Shown here: positions 36,557 to 44,592 of the stretch, piece by piece | Numbering within the stretch: the first letter of the stretch is position 1 | Layout of the letters: the number at the start of each line of letters is the position of its first letter | DNA from: Herpetosiphonaceae bacterium | Lineage (GTDB): Bacteria > Chloroflexota > Chloroflexia > Chloroflexales > Kallotenuaceae | Length of the DNA stretch: 59,628 bases | Direction of reading: 5' to 3' | NCBI GenBank assembly: GCA_036374795.1 | Contig: DASUTC010000158.1 | Span: forward strand, 1 to 59,628 | Notes under the pieces: model-generated | Told to the model about the DNA's origin: nothing | The model's database searches: none | Seen by the model: the letters and a program-made list of their open reading frames with translations, nothing else | Made by a program: the position numbers and the translations under genes

Positions 36557-37599
36557 TGCCGCGCGATCGACGAGCGACGATGCGCCGAGCAAGCCTGCTC
36601 ATGGCGCTGCTGACGCTCCTGGCTGCCTGTGGGCAAACCCAGCCGCCCGCGAGCGAGGCCGGCGGGCCTGTCGCGCTGCCGCTGAGCGGCGCGGTTGCCG
36701 AAGCGCCCGGAAAATTACTCTTCGACAGCACGGGAACCTGGACGACCTTGGAGCTGAGCAGCCAGCAGCGCAAAGAGATCGCGTCCTTTGCCGAGCGTGT
36801 CGTTCCATCGACGCCAGCCGTTGCGCCCGACGGGCAGACCGTGGCCTTTAGCGTCTTCACCTTCGGCAAAGGCCCCGACGATCCGGCCTACGGCACCGAT
36901 CTCTACCTGATGCAGGCCGACGGATCGGAGCAACAAACGCTGCTGGCACATGCCGCGCCCGCCGAAACCCTGACCCAGCCCGCATGGTCGGCGGATGGGA
37001 AGACGCTCTACTTTACGTTCCGCAAGCCAAGCGGCGAGCAGCAGATCGAGCGGATGAGCCGTGACGGCTCGGAGCGATCGGCGGTGGTCAAGCAGGGTGA
37101 GAGCCCAACGCTATCCGCCGACGGACAGCACCTTGTCTATATCGGCCCCGACCCGAAGCACAACGTGCCCGTGCTGCTGATCGCCGGGGCGGACGGCAGC
37201 AACCCGCGACCCCTGCTGCACGATTGGGCATTTCAGGCCATCGCCGCGCCGCGCTTTGCGCCCAGGGGCAACCAGATCGTCTTTGCGGCGGTGCCCAATC
37301 CAACACCCTCGCCCACGGGAGCGCAGCCGCAGCGCGAAGACAGCCTCCTCGACGGGCTGCGGCCACGCACTGCCCGGGCGCATGGCATTCCCTGGGACCT
37401 GTGGATCGTCAACGCCGACGGGAGCGGCCTACAACAGCTTACGAAGCTCGCAGAAGACTCGCCGATGCCTGCGTGGTCGCCGGATGGCGCATGGATTGGC
37501 TTCAAGGGCGAGATGGGGCTGTACATCGTCGATCTAGCCGGGAAGCAGGTACGGCGTGTCGCCGAGGACAAGGCGGTCAGCATCGCCTGGCTGCCGTAG
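36556..37599 (+). CDS. TolB-like (WD40/PD40) lipoprotein
   Basis: 347 residues. Signal peptide with lipobox LLAAC at Cys25 (after MALLTLLAAC). The body has repeated PD40/TolB-type blades: VAPDGQTVAFSVFTFGKGPD, QPAWSADGKTLYFTFRKPSG, TLSADGQHLVYIGPD, APRFAPRGNQIVFAAVPNPT, MPAWSPDGAWIGFKGEMGLY. It is a membrane-attached beta-propeller outside the cytoplasm; ligand unknown. The ATG at 36556 has AGGAGG at 36544-36549. It stands as a single gene converging on the two-component genes, separated by a shared hairpin. Confidence 0.85.
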   Translation: MPRDRRATMRRASLLMALLTLLAACGQTQPPASEAGGPVALPLSGAVAEAPGKLLFDSTGTWTTLELSSQQRKEIASFAERVVPSTPAVAPDGQTVAFSVFTFGKGPDDPAYGTDLYLMQADGSEQQTLLAHAAPAETLTQPAWSADGKTLYFTFRKPSGEQQIERMSRDGSERSAVVKQGESPTLSADGQHLVYIGPDPKHNVPVLLIAGADGSNPRPLLHDWAFQAIAAPRFAPRGNQIVFAAVPNPTPSPTGAQPQREDSLLDGLRPRTARAHGIPWDLWIVNADGSGLQQLTKLAEDSPMPAWSPDGAWIGFKGEMGLYIVDLAGKQVRRVAEDKAVSIAWLP

Positions 37600-37645
37600 C
37601 CGAGATCTTCCGCGTCCGCCGGATCGGACAGGCCAGATTGCGGAG

Positions 37646-37677
37646 CAAGCACCAGCCGCCCTATGCGCTGGTGCTTG
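37646..37677. terminator. Bidirectional terminator between convergent genes
   Basis: CAAGCACCAG (37646-37655), 12-base loop, CTGGTGCTTG (37668-37677), then TTCGTGTG. Lies 47 bases after the lipoprotein stop and 44 bases from the end of the response regulator on the other strand. Confidence 0.7.
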
Positions 37678-37720
37678 TTCGTGTGTCGCAGCGTCGGCCT
37701 GATACGCGCCGCCGCTGCGC

Positions 37721-38362
37721 TTACTTGGGGAGCAGCTGCTCCCTGGCCCACACGATCGCCTCGGCCCGCGAGCGCACGTCCAGCTTCATATAAATCCGGC
37801 TGAGATGATTGCGCACGGTCTGCTCCGCCAGGTTGAGCGAGTGCGCGATTCGCGCGTTGTCCCAGCCCTCGATCAACAGATCGAGAATCTGGCGCTCGCG
37901 TGTGGTCAGCAATTGCTCCGGCGTGCGCTGATTCTGGCCCTGCTGATACTGGATCAACTTCGCCAGGATCGCGCGGCTAAACCACGTCTCGCCGTTCATA
38001 ATGGCGCGGATTGCCCGCACGATCGACTCGGTCGCCTCCTCTTTGAGCACATAGCCCGCAATATCGAGACTTGCCATGCGCCGCACATAGACTTCGTCGT
38101 CGTAGGCCGTGAGGATCAGCACGCGCGTGTTGGGGCAGCGCTCCCGAACGTATGGCACAGTCTCGGTCGGCGCCGGACCCGGCATGCGCAAATCTAGCAA
38201 CAGGATATCGGGCTGCATATCGACGCTCATTTGCCGCGCCTCATGGCCGTTGGACGCTTCCGCAATCAGCGTGATGTCGGACTCGGCGCTCAGAATGGCT
38301 CGGATGCCCGCGCGCACAAACGGATGATCATCGGCGAGCAAGACCCGGATAGAATTGGACAT
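37721..38362 (-). CDS. NarL/LuxR-family response regulator (ComA-like position)
   Basis: 213 residues. Receiver domain 1-120 with acidic pair D11/D12 and phospho-acceptor D57 (DILLLDLRMP); C-terminal LuxR-type helix-turn-helix at about 148-205 (LTTRERQILDLLIEGWDNAR; EQTVRNHLSRIYMKLDVRSR). It lies 91 bases downstream of the histidine kinase on the same strand, so it is the cognate regulator. In Bacillus the equivalent gene (comA) is of the same subfamily and follows comP. Which promoters it binds is not visible; candidates are its own operon's upstream AT-rich region and neighbouring genes. Confidence 0.92.
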   Translation of the reverse strand: MSNSIRVLLADDHPFVRAGIRAILSAESDITLIAEASNGHEARQMSVDMQPDILLLDLRMPGPAPTETVPYVRERCPNTRVLILTAYDDEVYVRRMASLDIAGYVLKEEATESIVRAIRAIMNGETWFSRAILAKLIQYQQGQNQRTPEQLLTTRERQILDLLIEGWDNARIAHSLNLAEQTVRNHLSRIYMKLDVRSRAEAIVWAREQLLPK

Positions 38363-38453
38363 ACGATCGTATCCCCCTAGATGTCAGGCATGGTATGCAA
38401 TGTGACGATGAACGACAGCATCAGGCGTTCGGCAGTGGAGCAGCGAGCAGCCG

Positions 38454-40742
38454 CTACGTCGAAGCGCCTACGGCTAAGGCATGTCTGGTCGCGTGCTGAT
38501 CGGCGGGACGCTCCTGTAGCGGAATCCGTGCCAGCACCTCGGTTCCTGCGCCGACACGCGATCGGATGCTGAGCTGCCCACCAGCCCACGCGACGCGCTC
38601 CGTCATGCCAACCAGACCAAAATGATTCGCCTGCGTTAATTCGGTAAGACGCGGCGGCATCCGAAAGCCTCTGCCGTCGTCGCTGATCATCAGCACCGCC
38701 TCGTCGGCGTGGAGCCGGAGGCTGATTACCGCCTGGGTCGCCTGGGCGTGCTTGACCACATTGCGCAGCGCCTCTTGAGCAACCCGGAACAGACAGGTAG
38801 CGATCGTCTCCTCGATCAGCGTGCCGCTCTCATCCAGATCGAGCACAATCTGGGGAATATTGGCGTCGTCCAGGCGTCGAAGACGCCGCACGTAGCCTTC
38901 CAGGGCATCGGTCAGGCCAAGCTCATCCAGCCCCGCCGGACACAGATCGCCGATCATATTGCGCAACTGCGTTCCCACGTTAACGATCTCATGGCGCAGC
39001 TCCTCCAGCTCCTGCGGCAGAACCGCGCCGATGTCGGCGCTTGGCTCGCCGCGATCGATGCGCCGCTGAAGACCGCCAAGCTGATAGCTGATGCCAAAAA
39101 TCTGCTGTACCGGGCCATCATGCAACTCCTGCGCCAGCCGCTGCTGGGTCTGCTCGCGCTCCATCAACAACTGCTGGTGCGCGCGCGTCAGCTCACGATG
39201 ACCGAGATGGACCTGCTCGATCAGCAGCACGTTATGCACCGCGATAGCCGACTGTCGCGCTAGCGTCGCCAGGATACGCTCGTCCTCGGCGTTCAGATCG
39301 CTATCGCCGCGCCACGGCCCGATCAGCAGGATGCCCTGGAGCACGCCGCCGGAGCGCAGCGGCAGCCAGGAGACGCTATTGGGCAGCTCAAGCAGCACTT
39401 GCTCGCCCGGCAGCAGCGCCGCCCGATCCAGCGCGAACCGGACTCGCGCGCTGGCGATCGGCGCGGCCTGTCGATCCAGATAGCGTACGAGCTGCCCCGC
39501 GATTGGCAGCCGTCGATCGCCAAGCGCCGCGACGTTGAAGCCGGTCGCACCCAGCAGCATCAGCGAATCCGGCTGATCTTTGATCCAGAGCGCCACGCCC
39601 GCCAGATGCAGCGCGTCGGCCAATTCGTCGATTAGCAGCTGGCGCAGCGTAGCCCGATCGAGAGTCAGCGCCAGCAGGCCCGACAGGTGCTCGACGACGT
39701 CGATGTAGTGCAGGGTATGGCCGTACCAGATCCAGTTCATCAGATGTTGGAGCAGCTTCTGCAACGGCAGCGCCAGCAGCAGCAGGCCAACGCTCAGCAG
39801 CGCGTTGGCGAACGGCCAGCGATTCAGGACGTGCCCAGGCAGCGCCAGCGTCGTCGCAAGATAGACCGCCAGCAGCAGGATCGCCAGCATGTAGTAGCTG
39901 GCCGCCCGGTTCACCATGCGCTCGACCTGCACCAGCCGGTAGCGGAAGATGGCATAGACATAGGCCAGCGGGCTGAGCAGCAGCCAGGGAAGCGTGATCT
40001 CGTACGGCAGCGCGGGCGTGTTCCGCACCGTCTCAGGCAGCAGCGAGAAGAGCAGCAGCGGCAAAAAGGCCAGGAACGATCCGGCGACAAAGAGCCGGAG
40101 CCGCTGCCGTGTGACGACCGAGGTCAGTGTGTGGTAGTTATAGACCAGGACAACGACGCTCAGCACCAATCCGACCATGATATTGAGCCGGATCGCGGTG
40201 TTGAGGCTCGTAAACCACGGCAGGGCGCGCAGCGCCTCAAGCGGCCAGATCAGAATCAGCGGAAGCGTGAGCAGCGCTGCCAGGCCGTAGAGCATCCAGA
40301 CCAGCAGGCGCTGCTTGGAGCAGAGCGCCCGACCGAAGACGGTACAGTGAAAATGCACCGTGAGCGGCGACATCCACGTCAGCGCGAGCGAGAACAATCG
40401 GCTGCCCAGCGAGTTATCGACCACCGAGAGCTGACCTGCGGCGAGGACGCTCGCGCTGAGCAAAAAAAAGCCGATCGAGGCCGCCGACTGTCGGGCATAC
40501 CATGTGATCAGGCCGACGCTCCAAAAGCCCACGCCGACGATCAGCGGCTCAAGGCCACGCAGCCGCGAGATACACGCTGAGGCCGTGCTCGCGATCTCGG
40601 CGCTCGTCTCCGGGCAGGGATACCGCCAGGTTTCAGCACCGGCCCACAGGATCAGCGCGATACTCGCAGCCAGCAGGCCGCTGATAACAATGTTTCTGCA
40701 AATGGATGCGGCCTGAATGCTTTGCATTGCGTTTCGCATCAT
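38454..40742 (-). CDS. Polytopic sensor histidine kinase (ComP-like)
   Basis: 762 residues. About eight membrane helices in the first 330 residues (WSVGLITWYARQSAASIGFF; LRLFVAGSFLAFLPLLLFSL; YYMLAILLLAVYLATTLALP), then a GAF-like region about 360-510. The HisKA_3 dimerisation helix has H541 in LAQELHDGPVQQIFG, followed by a HATPase_c domain (RVAQEALRNVVKHAQA; SDDGRGFRMP). Length and layout match Bacillus ComP (about 770 residues, N-terminal multi-pass sensor). Its ATG overlaps the TGA of the polyprenyl synthase (ATGA, 40739-40742), so the two are translated together. The signal is unknown; context suggests a prenylated peptide. Confidence 0.92.
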   Translation of the reverse strand: MMRNAMQSIQAASICRNIVISGLLAASIALILWAGAETWRYPCPETSAEIASTASACISRLRGLEPLIVGVGFWSVGLITWYARQSAASIGFFLLSASVLAAGQLSVVDNSLGSRLFSLALTWMSPLTVHFHCTVFGRALCSKQRLLVWMLYGLAALLTLPLILIWPLEALRALPWFTSLNTAIRLNIMVGLVLSVVVLVYNYHTLTSVVTRQRLRLFVAGSFLAFLPLLLFSLLPETVRNTPALPYEITLPWLLLSPLAYVYAIFRYRLVQVERMVNRAASYYMLAILLLAVYLATTLALPGHVLNRWPFANALLSVGLLLLALPLQKLLQHLMNWIWYGHTLHYIDVVEHLSGLLALTLDRATLRQLLIDELADALHLAGVALWIKDQPDSLMLLGATGFNVAALGDRRLPIAGQLVRYLDRQAAPIASARVRFALDRAALLPGEQVLLELPNSVSWLPLRSGGVLQGILLIGPWRGDSDLNAEDERILATLARQSAIAVHNVLLIEQVHLGHRELTRAHQQLLMEREQTQQRLAQELHDGPVQQIFGISYQLGGLQRRIDRGEPSADIGAVLPQELEELRHEIVNVGTQLRNMIGDLCPAGLDELGLTDALEGYVRRLRRLDDANIPQIVLDLDESGTLIEETIATCLFRVAQEALRNVVKHAQATQAVISLRLHADEAVLMISDDGRGFRMPPRLTELTQANHFGLVGMTERVAWAGGQLSIRSRVGAGTEVLARIPLQERPADQHATRHALAVGAST

Positions 40743-41728
40743 GTATGCTTCAGGTGTTCCAGCGCTGGAAATACCTGCTCCACCAGGGCACCAAGCTGCC
40801 CGGTCGTCGAGCCGACCGGATCGATTGATCGTAGCGCTTCCAGGGCATGCTGCTGGTAGATGCGCGCGATGACGACCATATACGCCTGTGCTCCAAGGTC
40901 GATCAGCCGCTGGCGCGCCGCCGCCTGGTTGTTTGCCGCCTGGCCCGTCGAGCGCTCAAGCAGCTCGCGCAGCGCGGCCCGCTCGTGCGGCGGGGCGACC
41001 GAGAGCGCGTAGCAGACCGGCAGCGAGAGGCGGCGCGTCGTCAGATCGCTGGCCCGCTCCGGCTGCCAGATGCCGACGAAATCATCGGCGATTTGCAGCA
41101 GTACGCCAAGGTACTCGCCGTAGGCGTAGTATCGATCGAGGGCGGCACCCTGCGCTCCTGCGACGGATGCGCCAGCCCAGGCGGCCCAGGCCAGCAGCGC
41201 GCCGGATTTCGCCCGCGCAATTGCCAGCCAGCGGTCGGGATCGACCTCCGCCGCGTCTCGGCTGCCTGCCAGCAGATCGGCATGCTGTCCGGCAGATGCC
41301 AGCATCACCGCGCGGTGCGCTCCGTGTGTCAGACGTTGGATCTGCGCCAGCGGCAGATCGTGCTCGACCAGCCGCTCCAGCAGCAGCGGAACGAGAGACA
41401 GCAGCGCGCTGGCGATATTCACATCCGCCGCCGGATCGTCGGCATCGCCATCCTCGACATCGTCGAACAGCTTGGCCGCGATATGTAAGACCTGCCAGGC
41501 TGCTGTCACCGGTAAGGCGCCTTCGAGCACGCCGCCGGCAGCCTGACAGCTAAAGATGGACAGGTGCGCGACCGAAGGCTCCGGCGATCGCGCATCTGCC
41601 CAGCGGGTAACCCGCCCCAAGATCGATTCGCCGTACGACTGTGTGAGTGGCTCGCCGTACAGCGTCTCGGAAATAAGCTGCCGAATCAGCCGCCAGCAAT
41701 CAACCATGACTGCTTCCATAGGCTGCAT
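40739..41728 (-). CDS. Isoprenyl synthase-fold protein (ComQ-like)
   Basis: 329 residues from the ATG at 41728 (41707 is an alternative giving 322). All-helical polyprenyl synthetase fold: first Asp-rich motif DDVED at 89-93 (KLFDDVEDGDADD), GQHADLL at 148-153, second region LLQIADDFVGIWQP around 215, where only the first two Asp of DDxxD remain. Bacillus ComQ, which prenylates the ComX peptide, is also a diverged member of this fold. It starts 11 bases after the stop of a small peptide gene and overlaps the kinase gene. A terpenoid biosynthesis role is the alternative, but no other isoprenoid gene is nearby. Confidence 0.85.
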   Translation of the reverse strand: MQPMEAVMVDCWRLIRQLISETLYGEPLTQSYGESILGRVTRWADARSPEPSVAHLSIFSCQAAGGVLEGALPVTAAWQVLHIAAKLFDDVEDGDADDPAADVNIASALLSLVPLLLERLVEHDLPLAQIQRLTHGAHRAVMLASAGQHADLLAGSRDAAEVDPDRWLAIARAKSGALLAWAAWAGASVAGAQGAALDRYYAYGEYLGVLLQIADDFVGIWQPERASDLTTRRLSLPVCYALSVAPPHERAALRELLERSTGQAANNQAAARQRLIDLGAQAYMVVIARIYQQHALEALRSIDPVGSTTGQLGALVEQVFPALEHLKHT

Positions 41729-41739
41729 ACGAGCGTGAG

Positions 41740-41946
41740 TTACAGCGCTGGCTGATCGTCGTTTGACACAACGCCGAGTGTCCACCCGCGCGCCTCAGGC
41801 GTAATCGCAGAGATGTCCTGCGGTGCGGCCAGAAGCAGTGGCCGCAGCTCTTCCAGAACCGCCTGTTCCACCGCCGTAAGTTCGTTGGTTTCCGGCATAC
41901 GCTGGCCTGTCACCAATGCGTGTACGAAGCGAGCTGTTGTGTTCAT
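41740..41946 (-). CDS. Small peptide, candidate ComX-like signal precursor
   Basis: 68 residues from the ATG at 41946, chosen for AAGAGGA 6 bases upstream; the frame extends to 42027 without a site. N-terminal half helical (TTARFVHALVTGQRMPETNE, LTAVEQAVLEELRPLLL), loosely like the ComX precursor pattern of a Gly, then Leu-Thr-x-x-Glu and a second helix. The only Trp is residue 55 (ARGWTLGVV), 13 residues from the C-terminus; ComX is prenylated on a Trp usually 3-4 residues from the end, so extra trimming or a different rule would be needed. First gene of the four-gene run. Family identity is unproven. Confidence 0.6.
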   Translation of the reverse strand: MNTTARFVHALVTGQRMPETNELTAVEQAVLEELRPLLLAAPQDISAITPEARGWTLGVVSNDDQPAL

Positions 41947-42148
41947 AGTCGTCCTCTTGTGCATGAAGTAACCGACGAGAGAGCGTTGGGCACGGCGCAC
42001 CAGCCCCGTTGCTGGTGGATCTGGCACATCTTAGATGTCGGCGCTACCGCACGGAAGTATAGCCGACCATGGCCCTATTTCGAGAAGATGATCAATGCTG
42101 CATCACTTACGATGTACGCGCGGCTGTGAGGATATTTTATATAAAGTT

Positions 42149-42177
42149 TATACAAGTTATAGCTTGCTGTATTGTAA
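42149..42177 (-). promoter_or_regulatory. Promoter candidate for the ComXQPA-like operon
   Basis: Read on the minus strand: TTACAA (42177-42172), 17-base spacer, TGTATA (42154-42149). It sits in the AT-rich island and points at the peptide gene about 200 bases downstream. Confidence 0.4.
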
Positions 42178-42468
42178 TACGTTTATTGACAAATTGCACG
42201 CACGAATTTTAAGTGTTTGCTGAGGAAGCGCATGTGCTGAATGAAGGTCGCCGCTCTGCGCTCGATGTTTCGCCGGGAAAGCGCCGCCCATGCGCCAGAT
42301 CGCCGCTGCGTTCTCCGTACTTCCGCGAGCATGCTGAGCTCGTGCATGCAGAAATGCGCGAGCAACCATCGAGCCGCCCTATGAGGATGCCGGTCGTTGG
42401 AGCCGACGCGCGGCAGTGGTCCGCAACTCAGGGCAGCCGCATAGATTGGGTGACGGGCTAGCACAGCA

Positions 42469-42496
42469 AGCGGAGCCGTCGATCGACGGCTCCGCT
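42469..42496 (-). terminator. Terminator of the alpha/beta hydrolase gene
   Basis: A perfect 28-bp palindrome, AGCGGAGCCGTC / GATC / GACGGCTCCGCT, 36 bases past the hydrolase stop. No T run. Confidence 0.6.
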
Positions 42497-42531
42497 GGTG
42501 CATGCTATCCGCTTGTGAGCCTTCGGGCACG

Positions 42532-43413
42532 CTACCGGGCAAACGCCTCAAGGTCGTCGACGAAGCGCTGCGGCCACTCGACATGCAGGCCGTGTCCTGT
42601 CTCGTCATAGACCTTCAGGGTCGCGTTGGGGATCAGCTGCGCCAGCGTGTACTGCTCCTCCAGCGTAAAGATGCCGTCGTGATCGCCCCACAGGATCAGC
42701 GTCGGCGCGGTGATCTGCCCAAGCTGGGCGGTATGATCTTCGGCGATCAAGCCCGTGAGCGTCTGCTTCCAGACCGAGGCGGGCACCTTCAGGCTTTCCA
42801 AGACGGCGGTATCCAGAAACTCCGGCGGGATCGGGCGGTAGAACGTGCTGGCCTGAAACTCGCGCACAAACTGTGGATCGATCGGATCTTCGAGCGTCTG
42901 CACGAACTCGTTGAGGCCCAGGATCACCTCGTTTCCGGCAGCGGTCGGCGCTGAGCCGATCAGCACCAGCCGCTCGACGCGCGCCGGGTACTCGCTGGCG
43001 AACTGGTGCGCGACAAAGCTACCCATTGAGTGGCCGACGATCGTGGCGCGCTTGATCTTGAGCGCATCCATGAACGCCAGCACATCGGCGACAAAGTCGT
43101 CCTGGGTGTAGCAGCAGGCGGGCTTCGACGAATCGCCGTGGCCGCGCTGATCCAGGGCATAGACGTGGAACTTCTCCGAGATCAGCGGCAGATTACGCTC
43201 GAACGACCGCCACGAGTCGGTGTAGCCGTGCAGGAAAATCACGACGTGACCCTTCCCGTGGCCTTTCTCGACGTAGTGCATGTTAATGCCCGTCGAGAGC
43301 GTCACGGTATGCGATTGGAGGCCAAGCTCCTCGGGCGGTGTTTGCGCTTGAGCTAAGACGGGCAGGACGAGCGATAACAGGGCGAGTAGTGCCAGGTAGG
43401 CAAACCGTTTCAT
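42532..43413 (-). CDS. Secreted alpha/beta hydrolase
   Basis: 293 residues from the ATG at 43413 (AGGAG upstream), which begins a signal peptide (MKRFAYLALLALLSLVLPVL then AQAQ); the frame runs upstream to 43593 without a start signal. Alpha/beta hydrolase landmarks: oxyanion loop HGYTDSW (62-68), nucleophile elbow GHSMG with Ser129, acid in LILWGDHDGIF, and His in ETGHGLHVEWP. A triad is complete. Closest in feel to epoxide-hydrolase/haloperoxidase-like esterases; substrate unknown. Single gene with its own terminator, exported to the envelope or outside. Confidence 0.88.
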   Translation of the reverse strand: MKRFAYLALLALLSLVLPVLAQAQTPPEELGLQSHTVTLSTGINMHYVEKGHGKGHVVIFLHGYTDSWRSFERNLPLISEKFHVYALDQRGHGDSSKPACCYTQDDFVADVLAFMDALKIKRATIVGHSMGSFVAHQFASEYPARVERLVLIGSAPTAAGNEVILGLNEFVQTLEDPIDPQFVREFQASTFYRPIPPEFLDTAVLESLKVPASVWKQTLTGLIAEDHTAQLGQITAPTLILWGDHDGIFTLEEQYTLAQLIPNATLKVYDETGHGLHVEWPQRFVDDLEAFAR

Positions 43414-44007
43414 GCCAACTCCTACGATTTGGTGGGCGATTGAAAGCCAGGCCGGATAGCCTGAGGAACGTACGCTGTATGAGCTACGGAGGCGTGTCAC
43501 TTCCGGCCAGGTGCTCCGTCGGTGACAGGTGCCGTGGGCTCGTGCGCCGTCAACCGGAGCGGGTAGGCCTGGGAGCGGAGAAACCCCAAACATTTCCCTT
43601 GCCGACGCGGAAACATGGACGCTATTTCCTCAGCACGCTCCGTGACTCTGCACTAGATATGGCAAGGATACCATATTTTGTGACAGGGAACGTCCCATTT
43701 ACCCAGGGAAAGATGGTTCTATGGCTTTACCAGTAGACTACCTCGGATGGCATCGCGGCGCGCAGGGCAGGTTGACCCTTGGATCGTTGAAGCTCTATTA
43801 AGGAGTATGCCATAATTTGCTCACTGTGAATCGCCCGGTGTCGCAGCGAGTTTCATCTCGCGTGCCTATCCCGTCACATCCCAGAAGAGATCCATTGATT
43901 CTGCCCGATCGATCAAGATACATCTCCTGGAGGGCCGGATTGCTGTGGAACCGATTGTGGAATAGAATGATAGCCGATTAACACAAATAAACCAATGAGC
44001 ACACGTT
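43414..44007. other. Intergenic region
   Basis: About 590 bases. A 132-codon frame (43338-43736) overlaps the hydrolase and looks like chance. There is an inverted repeat ATATGG-N8-CCATAT at 43657-43676, and a promoter candidate for the next gene at 43940-43968. Nothing else recognised. Confidence 0.45.
43940..43968 (+). promoter_or_regulatory. Promoter candidate for the receiver protein
   Basis: TTGCTG (43940-43945), 17-base spacer, TAGAAT (43963-43968), 39 bases before the ATG at 44008. Confidence 0.4.
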
Positions 44008-44442
44008 ATGGCAACCAGAAAGATCGATCCGCAAGACGCAACGGTCTTCGTGGTCGAAGATAATCCCGATAACCTGTTTATGTTCAGCGACATCCTGCGC
44101 GGTGATGTCGGGGTGCGCTCCTGCCATGCGCGCGCGTCAGGACAACAACTGCTCAGGTATCTCGTGGACAACCCAGAGCACAGCCTGGATCTGATCCTGC
44201 TTGACCTGGCGATCCCGTACGAAGACGGTTTTATCGTGCATCAGAAACTTCGCGAATTTTTCCGCAATCAGGAGCAGCAGCCATACGTCATCGCCGTCAC
44301 CGCGAACTGTCTGCCCGAAACGGTCGAGCGCGCTCAGCGAGAGGGCTTCGACGGCTTTATCGGCAAGCCGATCGACCGTGGACGCTTCATTCAGCAGATC
44401 AACCGAATCTTGCAGGGCGAGCCGATCTGGGAGCCGCACTAA
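44008..44442 (+). CDS. Stand-alone response regulator receiver (CheY-like)
   Basis: 144 residues, one receiver domain and no output domain. Acidic E17/D18 (FVVEDNPDN), phospho-acceptor D66 (LILLDLAIPYEDG), T98 (VIAVTANC) and K120 (FIGKPID) are all present, so it should be phosphorylatable. It acts by protein contact, as CheY or Spo0F do. No kinase gene is adjacent; the nearest kinase is about 3.3 kb away on the other strand. No good Shine-Dalgarno before the ATG. Confidence 0.9.
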   Translation: MATRKIDPQDATVFVVEDNPDNLFMFSDILRGDVGVRSCHARASGQQLLRYLVDNPEHSLDLILLDLAIPYEDGFIVHQKLREFFRNQEQQPYVIAVTANCLPETVERAQREGFDGFIGKPIDRGRFIQQINRILQGEPIWEPH

Positions 44443-44491
44443 GGAAACAAGCGCACAAAACGAGAACTAAGCGCCAAGAACCAGGCACAGC

Positions 44492-44534
44492 TTCTCCCCC
44501 TCTCCCGCTGCGCAGGCGAGGGGGTGAGGGCCTG
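44492..44534. repeat. REP-like dispersed repeat, copy 1
   Basis: Imperfect palindrome (CCCCCTCTCCCGCTGCGC then GGCGAGGGGGTGAGGGC). The 15-mer GGGGGTGAGGGCCTG (44520-44534) recurs exactly at 50802-50816 and its first 13 bases at 53875-53887; CCCGCTGCGC recurs at about 53655. Intergenic in each case. Confidence 0.7.
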
Positions 44535-44592
44535 AACTCGGAACGTGGAACCTCGTGATCCTCGACCCCTGATCGCTGCACGGCGCGGTTGG

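Larger units (their letters stand above)
41947..42531. other. Intergenic region upstream of the peptide gene
   Basis: About 585 bases between the peptide gene and the hydrolase terminator. Bases 42120-42210 are very AT-rich against high-GC surroundings and hold the promoter candidate. Open frames at 42183-42608 and 42213-42461 look like chance. The 5' leader of the peptide mRNA would be about 195 bases. Confidence 0.5.

Noticed and set aside
39687-40580. 297-codon plus-strand frame opposite the histidine kinase
   Set aside because: Gln/Arg-rich translation without domain character; the antisense gene has full kinase motifs.
43338-43736. 132-codon plus-strand frame after the hydrolase
   Set aside because: It overlaps the hydrolase 5' end, lacks a ribosome binding site and shows no protein family character.
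44008-44442. Treating the stand-alone receiver as part of the ComQXPA-like system
   Set aside because: It is on the other strand with its own promoter and separated by the hydrolase; the kinase already has a regulator beside it.
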